A DNA stretch of 64,000 nucleotides from Icerya purchasi (Eukaryota > Arthropoda > Insecta > Hemiptera > Monophlebidae), in contig CM077116.1 of the NCBI GenBank assembly GCA_039619475.1, positions 302,658,464 to 302,722,463 of the forward strand, given 5' to 3'. Below, piece by piece: positions 60,001-64,000 of the stretch. The position numbers were made by a program, and so were the translations under genes. Position 1 is the stretch's first letter. Every line of letters starts with the position of its first letter. The notes beneath the pieces are model-generated. The model saw only the letters and a program-made list of their open reading frames with translations, ran no database searches and was not told the origin of the DNA.

Positions 60001-62882
60001 AAACCAACTTACCTCCCCCCCGTACTGTGTTTTCTACATACTTTTCTTTCCGAATATTTCGACTGCTCTCTTATTCCCTTTCTAACATCATTAAGCAAGC
60101 GAACGTACATCAAGTTGTAAATACTTTTAGTTTCCGTCTATCGTATAATCTTATGATAGGTCAGTGTGCCGTTTGAGAGGGCAAAAATTAAAAAGAAGTT
60201 ATATCGTATTTTATTCTAAAAAGAAAAACATTTCCGAATACATCTTAACGATTTTTATTGTATTAAAAAAACCATACACTACTTTTTGGACCTATTTTTA
60301 ATTGCCTTTAAAAACTGATTTTTGTATTTCACATTTCGTTCTCCGCGATGGAAAATAAGGGAACGCACGTTTATCACGATATAGACTGTATAGATTCGTT
60401 TAGTTTACTGATACGTATTTTGAAAGCGTTTTTTCAGTGAGCTCAGATTCTGAGACACGGATAGAGAAAGGAACGTTGACTTATAGGATAACTGATGACG
60501 AGGAAATTTGGAAAATGGGGTTGTACGCAAAAATCGAAAGTGAATTTTCAGGAGAAAGAACGCGAGAAAGATGGTTTTTAAATTTGCACGAGAGCGTGGG
60601 GATAATGCTTGCCGTAAATAAAGTACCCATATTTTAGATAACCGATTAGTATCGACAATTTGTCTTCACGACCGTTTAAACATTTAATATCGGAAAGTTA
60701 ACAGAGTCCAATTATAACTATAGTAGATTGAAAACGAGGTACAAATACTTTTGGCGGATATAAAATTAATAACGAAAAAGCGAAGAAAAAACTTAAATCT
60801 TACAAATGATTGAGTCCTTCAATGGTATCGCGTGCCACCAAGATGTCGGCGAAGCCCTTCACCTTTTCGTCTTCCATAATCTTTTTCAATGATTGTTTGG
60901 CATGAATGGCATCTGCACTGCACTGCGTAAAATCACCCCGAATGACGGAAACGCAAATTGTCAGTCCTTTACCTATAACAAGTTAGATAAATTGGGAACT
61001 GGCTGCGGCGGAGAATCGACTATTCGTATTTGTCGAACGTGTAGTATGAAATTGTATAAATGATAAGTAGTTTTTTTTTTTGTTTTTATCTTTTTTATTT
61101 TTTGTTTTATTATTATTATTATTATTTGGTTTTTATTTTTGTTTTATTTCTCGCTAATTATAATTACGAAAATTAATTGTATAATTGTAACGAAATATTG
61201 TAATATATTTTTTGAATAAACGATGATAAGCGTGTTGGGCACCCGCAGACTGGCAGTATGCGCCTTGTGGGACCCGCAACTTATTTAAAAAAAAAAAAAA
61301 AATAACCTTTTTCTGTCGCAAGTGCATTTTGAATTTTATAAGAATACTTAACGTCGATTACGGATAAGATCTTGATTTTTACTTTTTTTTTTTTTTTTTT
61401 TTTATCTGTATATTAGGACAGTCAGTTGCGTATTGAAAAAAAAAAAAAAATTAACTAAGCAGTTATAAAAAAAAAAAAAAGTCTAGACCAGTAATATCAG
61501 GAAGATTTTTTGAGTTTACGTGTTGGACTGTTTTTGACGATTGTGTGACGATGGCGCTCTTTCGCCGTTGATTGGAATTCAATTATCATTAGTGCTACAC
61601 GATCACGTTTTAATTCTTTTAATCTGTTTTCACTAGCGATTAGAGAAGAATTATTTTTATTCATCGATATTCAGTTGTAACATTTTTAAATTTTCGGTTT
61701 TAGAATCGGACATTAATAAAATCGATAAAATGAAATGCTGAAAGTGTCGAAACTTGCTAGGATGTGAAACATCGAATGGATTTTCATACACAGATGTCCA
61801 GTATAATAATAAAAATTCGTGACAAATAACAGCAATTACGTTTCTCCATCACTAAATTTATGTAAAATTTGTTAAAATATACAATTTTATTGTGTCGTTA
61901 TATTATGCTCATTTTCATACGTTTCGCGTCATTATTATTATTATTATTATTTTCTTTTGCCAGTATTTGGTGGTTTTCTATGTTTTACTATTCTAAGCGT
62001 TTCTCACGTTTTTAACTGATAATATCGCCTGAAACGTTTCTTTTAGGTTGTGTGGTAAAGATCGAAACATTTATATTAGTAGAATTTATGTAAAAATATA
62101 AAAATATAAGAAATACATACATTTAATTATTATTAATATAATTAATATTATTATTATTATTGTTATCTTTAACGAAAGAACTAGCGGAATCGAGTTTAGG
62201 AAGTATTCGAGGAGGAGCAGCGGAAGAGTTTAAAATTTAAAAATAGAATTTACAATTACCACATTTTAAGAGCCATCATCTGTCATGGCAGGAGAAAAAC
62301 CAAGATATAAAATTATCCAATATTTTTAAAAATTTCGATTTTTTTCGTTTACTAATGAAAAATGAAAAAAAAGAAAAAAAAAAGAAAACAATATTCAAAA
62401 TTTAACGAATTTTAAATTCTTTTTTCAAAAAAGGTAGTTTTTTCGTAAAATGATTTTGCATATTGTACCTCGTTGATAGGACAAATTCGGTAAAAATAAA
62501 ACAAAAAAAAAAAAAAAAACGCTCAATAAAATTGAATTATAGAACTGTGTATCAGGTTACACTTTTCGGAAAAGGGGTGGTTGCGATTTTGAAATTACAA
62601 ATGGGTTTTTTTTTTTATGAGACATGGAAAAAAATAATCAGGACGAATAATTAACTTAGAGCGATAACTGTAGAAATGTAAAACGCACCAGCTTTAAGTT
62701 GAGCAGCAAACGAGAATAATCTCGGATATTTCGCTTTGCAGTTGTCATCGAGCTTTGCCAACAGCAGCAGCTGAGGTCTCCAATTTTTAGTATGCGGCGG
62801 TCCTTCTTCAAGACGCAGTAGACTGTATCTGGCAGCAGATAAAGGTAAACCGCGAATTCCATCGCCCCATTCTTTTTCAGCG
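32653..62882 (-). CDS. kcc: K-Cl cotransporter (SLC12 family), partial: C-terminal eight exons
   Basis: Electroneutral plasma-membrane potassium-chloride cotransporter of the SLC12A4-7 type. Eight minus-strand exons are phase-consistent: 62882-62689, 60972-60804, 58763-58574, 57329-57114, 56014-55907, 43107-42953, 37665-37526 and 32744-32653. They give about 420 codons of the cytoplasmic C-terminal domain ending in TAA at 32655-32653. Diagnostic blocks are [116 protein letters not shown] and EVITIYS. The two Thr residues that WNK-SPAK/OSR1 kinases phosphorylate in vertebrate KCCs are present (codons near 55976-55978 and 37635-37637). The variable linker between those sites is short. The transmembrane half is off the right edge. 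The longest intron is 12.8 kb and hosts nested transposons. Confidence 0.95.
32974..33016. repeat. (TA)n microsatellite
   Basis: Uninterrupted TA run directly in front of the dispersed repeat starting at 33027. Confidence 0.9.
33027..34410 (+). repeat. Dispersed repeat, plus copy with internal partial tandem duplication
   Basis: The head GAACTCCTCCTAAACGGCTG / GACCGATTTTGATGAAATTT is a phrase repeated in many insect genomes. A decayed second head occurs at 33910-33945 (GGATGGCTGGACAGATTTTTA). Segments 33663-33860 and 34000-34215 match each other block by block (AAGAAAATTCATTTTTTT, GTTTTGTTTTAT, TTTTAAAG, GGTGACGAATTA/GGTGGTGAGTTATG). The tail 34210-34410 matches the minus copy at 15690-15830. 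Inside the last KCC intron. Confidence 0.78.
34764..35432. mobile_element. Foldback/MITE with ~110-bp inverted arms
   Basis: Left arm 34764-34875 and right arm 35320-35432 are reverse complements, sharing AGAAAATTATAGTTATAAAA, AATATAAAATATAGCCGACA and GTTTCGGAG. The ~440-bp centre is AT-rich without a recognisable protein. No target duplication is obvious. In the last KCC intron. Confidence 0.82.
37526..37665 (-). CDS. kcc: KCC exon with second regulatory Thr
   Basis: Acceptor TTCCTTAG, weak donor GTATCC. Encodes [20 protein letters not shown] and [20 protein letters not shown] before a split Tyr codon. The Thr in RRMHTAV aligns with vertebrate KCC3 Thr1048 / KCC2 Thr1007. The donor was chosen because TCTAACT plus AT of the next exon recreates the family's NYMEF motif. 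Confidence 0.92.
39068..39117. repeat. Perfect 50-bp palindrome (hairpin)
   Basis: ACATACACACCTATAATATA is mirrored exactly by its reverse complement with a central loop of a few bases. It could be a tiny MITE or a cruciform-prone dinucleotide tract. In KCC intron 37666-42952. Confidence 0.8.
39590..40110 (-). mobile_element. LINE C-terminal relic
   Basis: Minus-strand pieces read [44 protein letters not shown]-like and [20 protein letters not shown], then [20 protein letters not shown]. These are the standard C-terminal motifs of endonuclease-reverse transcriptase LINEs of arthropods. The RT core is absent (5' truncated). Located sense with KCC transcription in its intron. Confidence 0.88.
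40120..42940. other. KCC intron without recognised features
   Basis: I see no exon with both homology and splice sites. A 127-codon minus ORF (41595-41212) has no recognisable motif. A short inverted pair ACCACGCAGA / TCTGCGTGGT occurs at 42479-42488 and 42573-42582. Confidence 0.4.
42953..43107 (-). CDS. kcc: KCC exon, variable linker
   Basis: A good acceptor (TTTCTCATCGATTTAG) and donor (GTAAGT) frame 155 open nucleotides entering phase 0 and leaving phase 2, exactly what the flanking KCC exons need. It encodes [20 protein letters not shown] and an Asp/Glu/Lys-containing tail ending KKCSLTP. This is the poorly conserved region between the two regulatory Thr sites, so homology cannot be checked by eye. 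Assignment rests on splice sites, phase and position. Confidence 0.7.
43632..44013 (-). mobile_element. tRNA-derived SINE, copy 3 (full length)
   Basis: On the minus strand it starts GCGATAGCCTAGTTGCTAGA near 44010, with B box GGGGTTCGATCCC, and shows the shared body (CACAAGTGGAAGGCAATAGC, GCGCGCTAGGTCAGTACACA). It ends TGGCACTATAAAGAAGAAGAA, the same 3' end as copy 2. Located just beyond KCC exon 43107-42953, in the 12.8-kb intron. Confidence 0.9.
44020..47430. other. KCC intron without recognised features
   Basis: Contains a purine-rich stretch at 44030-44700, a (TCA)n tract at 45106-45135, and pyrimidine-rich ORFs (for example 46975-47295) that look like low-complexity translations. No gene, RNA or element recognised. 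Confidence 0.4.
47809..47895 (+). mobile_element. LINE 3' terminus with A-rich tail
   Basis: Reads TGTTGGGAGTCCACAGACGG, then TTGTGTGGGACACGCAAATT and an A-rich tail. The same order occurs at 61206-61303. A tail following a conserved 3' end suggests a severely 5'-truncated LINE copy. It lies inside the left arm of the hAT-like element. Confidence 0.65.
48016..49979 (-). mobile_element. Mutator-like element (MULE) nested in the hAT-like element
   Basis: Inverted ends TTAAGGGGAGGTTCTCATC at 48016-48034 and complement at 49961-49978. Encloses a minus-strand transposase of the animal Mutator-like group (listed separately). A clear 8-9-bp target duplication is not readable because both flanks are A/T-rich. 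The transposase is shorter than full-length family members, so the copy is probably internally deleted and inactive. Confidence 0.88.
48594..49695 (-). pseudogene. Mutator-like transposase, frameshifted
   Basis: Two minus-strand open frames overlap by about 20 nt: 49695-49396 and 49415-48594. The first carries [40 protein letters not shown] and a Cys pattern. The second carries [54 protein letters not shown] and [20 protein letters not shown]. These are hallmarks of the Mutator-like transposase domain (GSSG-x-ME, YIGDGD, C-x-GHVQKR, NES). A single frame change near 49405 breaks it. About 370 residues remain; the N-terminal part seen in longer relatives is missing. Confidence 0.9.
50160..52890. 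other. KCC intron without recognised features
   Basis: Only low-complexity tracts stand out: a G run at 50887-50900, poly-A runs at 50638-50651 and 51848-51874, and TA repeats near 52208-52237. Open frames here run through these tracts and have no family motif. Confidence 0.4.
52900..53046 (+). pseudogene. Protein-like segment, left member of inverted pair
   Basis: A 48-codon frame starting [20 protein letters not shown] and ending in TAA. It matches the minus-strand frame at 54230-54132 over about 30 residues. I do not recognise the protein. It is too short for a gene, so it is probably a fragment of a mobile-element protein or a copied exon. Confidence 0.45.
54132..54230 (-). pseudogene. 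Protein-like segment, right member of inverted pair
   Basis: A 32-codon minus-strand frame reading [20 protein letters not shown] then [12 protein letters not shown] and stop. It is related to 52900-53046 both in DNA (nearly identical core of ~60 bp) and in reading frame beyond the core. Function unknown. Confidence 0.45.
55907..56014 (-). CDS. kcc: KCC exon with first regulatory Thr
   Basis: Acceptor TTCCAG, donor GTAAGT, phase 0 at both ends, 36 codons. Encodes [20 protein letters not shown] and [16 protein letters not shown]. The Thr in YERTLMME aligns with vertebrate KCC2 Thr906 / KCC3 Thr991, phosphorylated to inhibit transport. That role is family knowledge, not shown here. Confidence 0.94.
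57114..57329 (-). CDS. kcc: KCC exon
   Basis: Acceptor ACACAG, donor GTAATT, phase 0 at both ends, 72 codons. Encodes [20 protein letters not shown], then [20 protein letters not shown] and EADVEVIEM, the most conserved stretch of the SLC12 C-terminal domain. Confidence 0.95.
57696..57752. repeat. (TTTA)n / (TTAA)n microsatellite
   Basis: Runs of ATTT and ATTA tetranucleotides in the KCC intron 57113-56015 upstream flank (i.e. between exons at 58574 and 57329). Confidence 0.85.
57840..58440 (-). mobile_element. LINE 3' fragment
   Basis: Minus-strand pieces [20 protein letters not shown] and [11 protein letters not shown] (58430-58300) and, further on, [20 protein letters not shown] (57910-57850) are the C-terminal motifs of arthropod endonuclease-RT LINEs. 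The region between is frameshifted. It is sense with KCC in the intron 58573-57330. Confidence 0.85.
58574..58763 (-). CDS. kcc: KCC exon
   Basis: Acceptor TTCAAG (T-rich upstream), donor GTAAAC. It encodes [20 protein letters not shown] and [20 protein letters not shown], corresponding to the conserved GLGG-x-x-HNT-x-x-x-GWP block. Ends phase 0 after PDSYTK. Confidence 0.93.
58895..59040 (+). repeat. Dispersed repeat, copy 2 (first copy at 6829-7110)
   Basis: Contains GGTTCCTTTCTCTCGGACG, AGATTTCTCTGGTACCCAAT, GGGCCGGGTAAACCTGGAAG and ACTTGGATCC, parallel to the copy near 6.9-7.0 kb. Immediately followed by the 59050-59465 repeat. Confidence 0.7.
59050..59465 (+). repeat. Short dispersed repeat, long form with internal minisatellite
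   Basis: Starts ATTAATTACAACGTAATTCT, ends GGCCAAAATGGCCGAGTTTA plus TA-rich tail, matching the reverse complement of 21203-21475. The interval 59100-59285 is expanded into four or five imperfect units built on CAATTTTATGTAACG. Confidence 0.8.
60804..60972 (-). CDS. kcc: KCC exon
   Basis: Acceptor TTATAG, donor GTAAGA. It completes the split Gly codon and reads [20 protein letters not shown], then [20 protein letters not shown] and DTIEGLNHL, aligning with the KCC region GLTIVGSVLEG through EKVKGF. Ends in phase 2. Confidence 0.93.
61206..61303 (+). mobile_element. LINE 3' terminus with A-tail
   Basis: Reads GTGTTGGGCACCCGCAGACT, CGCCTTGTGGGACCCGCAAC, TTATTTAAAAAA, homologous to 47809-47895. 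No coding part is left. In the KCC intron 62688-60973. Confidence 0.65.
62689..62882 (-). CDS. kcc: KCC exon (start of C-terminal domain)
   Basis: Acceptor TTCTCTTAG and donor GTGCGT on the minus strand. It encodes [20 protein letters not shown] and [20 protein letters not shown], the signature of the KCC C-terminal domain just after the last transmembrane helix. It enters in phase 2 and ends with one base of a Gly codon. Confidence 0.93.
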
Positions 62883-63059
62883 CTAAGAGAATTACAATCA
62901 CAACAAATCATAAAAATCATCGTCGTCTGTTCAGAATTATAAAAAGGTCACAATTTTCGCAAACGATCATTCGGAGGTAAACTATTGCCCTTTCTTATTG
63001 TGCAGACCGTCCAACGACATGGTACCTTCGTATTTGTTTTGGACAAGTCGTAACATTTC

Positions 63060-63730
63060 TCGACATAAACTACATTTCTTTTTTCTTCTTTGAACATAAA
63101 CTAATTATTGTTTTTAGAATTAAAAACCCGCTTGATTACGGAATAAAAAATATTTTTGTTTTTAGAATGTATCAAAGTTTTGTTTTTCGTATAAACTACC
63201 TTATTCTTGTTTTACGGCTAAACTACGTTCTTGTTTAACGAATAAACTACATTTCTCCGATCTTTGGACAAAAAATTGCATTTTTATTCTTTGGATATAC
63301 AAACTGCATTGTGATTTTTAAATAATAAACGCCGTGTTCTGGTTCTTTCGATATAAGCGATATTTTTGCTTTTTGGACACGTATCACACTTTTATTCTTT
63401 GGGAAAAACCATATTTTTATTCTTTAGATTTAAACAGCATTATTCTCGTTTTTAGAATAAGAAACCACCTTTTTTTAATTTTAGAATAAATCGTATTTTT
63501 GTTTTTTATATAAATTAAATTCTCGTTTTTTGTAAATAAACTATATTTATAAATTGTTGGGTTATAGACACTAGATTTTTGGTTTTTCTTTTTTTTTTAT
63601 GGAATATAAACTACACTATTAGCTACATTCTTGTTTTTTTGAATATAAATTAGCTCTTTTCCTCTGGATAATCACGTTTGTTTTTATTAAGATCGATTAC
63701 ATTTACCTTTATTTTTTGCAAAATAATTGC
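63060..63730. repeat. Decayed minisatellite, ~30-bp unit
   Basis: A phrase close to TTCTTGTTTTTNGAATATAAACTACATT recurs with substitutions and indels roughly every 28-32 bp (AAACTAC or similar at 63067, 63195, 63224, 63246, 63611 and elsewhere). About twenty units appear to be present. No coding frame is maintained. Confidence 0.7.
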
Positions 63731-64000
63731 TGTTTTATTTTTTAACGATGAAATGTAGGGCGATTGTTACAGTCTACTTCGCAGCATCTGCATCAAACAA
63801 TTTGTAATGGGAGCAGCCAGGCCTGCCACAAGGGGGAGACAACTGGGACAAATTGCCCCGGGCCCCGGATGAAACCTAAAAAGTTAAAATCCCCTTATCC
63901 CTACGTTTTTAGTCAGAAACCATTTTCTGACGCAGAATCCAAGTGAACTTTTAAATTAGACTCATATTTACTAATATAAATTTCATCACCGTTGATAAAG

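Noticed and set aside
63764..63946. 60-codon plus-strand ORF with GC-rich start at the right edge.
   Set aside because: The GC-rich phrase (GGGACAAATTGCCCCGGG) looks like part of a dispersed repeat, but with no second copy in the window I cannot support either a gene or an element.
1..64000. CRISPR array, prokaryotic operon or ribosomal RNA.
   Set aside because: Direct repeats seen are microsatellites, minisatellites or transposon copies; genes are spliced animal genes, so none of these applies.

Overview
This is a eukaryotic, AT-rich (intron-dense) animal genome segment, almost certainly from an insect. Hemiptera is a guess from the repeat style, not a demonstrated assignment. The only host genes I can support are the interiors and 3' ends of two conserved metazoan genes arranged tail to tail. 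On the + strand, positions 259-26545 carry twelve exons of CNOT10, the TPR-like subunit of the CCR4-NOT deadenylase; its N-terminal exons lie off the left edge. On the - strand, 62882 down to 32653 carries the last eight exons of a K-Cl cotransporter (KCC/kazachoc, SLC12A4-7 family), all of them from the cytoplasmic C-terminal domain; the transmembrane half lies off the right edge. In both genes every exon-exon phase I assigned is compatible: the CNOT10 exons sum to 572 codons plus stop, and the KCC exons to about 420 codons plus stop.

Almost everything else is intron or intergenic DNA filled with decayed mobile elements. From left to right: a foldback element with ~360-bp inverted arms and a small internal ORF (661-2058); a 229-bp TA-flanked MITE (4460-4688); a LINE relic (about 4850-6310); two full tRNA-headed SINEs (7633-7999, 10347-10722); a LINE reverse-transcriptase relic (14540-15300); a dispersed repeat split by a 165-bp MITE (15690-16560); a LINE 3' fragment (17600-18080); a short repeat (21203-21475); a dead mariner at the junction of a 225-bp tandem duplication (22502-24199); and a LINE 3' end (25020-25800). 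The ~6-kb intergenic interval 26653-32652 holds a truncated SINE and many microsatellites.

The KCC introns hold a partly tandem dispersed repeat (33027-34410), a second foldback (34764-35432), LINE C-terminal relics (39590-40110, 57840-58440), a full-length minus-strand SINE (43632-44013), and a nested stack: a hAT-like element (47437-50152) hosting a Mutator-like element (48016-49979) and a LINE 3' tail. They also hold an inverted pair of short protein-like ORFs (52900-53046 and 54132-54230). The right end contains a decayed ~30-bp minisatellite (about 63060-63730).

I see no prokaryotic operon, CRISPR array or defence-like system. The most unusual signals are the nested transposon stack, the foldback with a possible ORF, and the inverted protein-like pair whose differences look partly synonymous.
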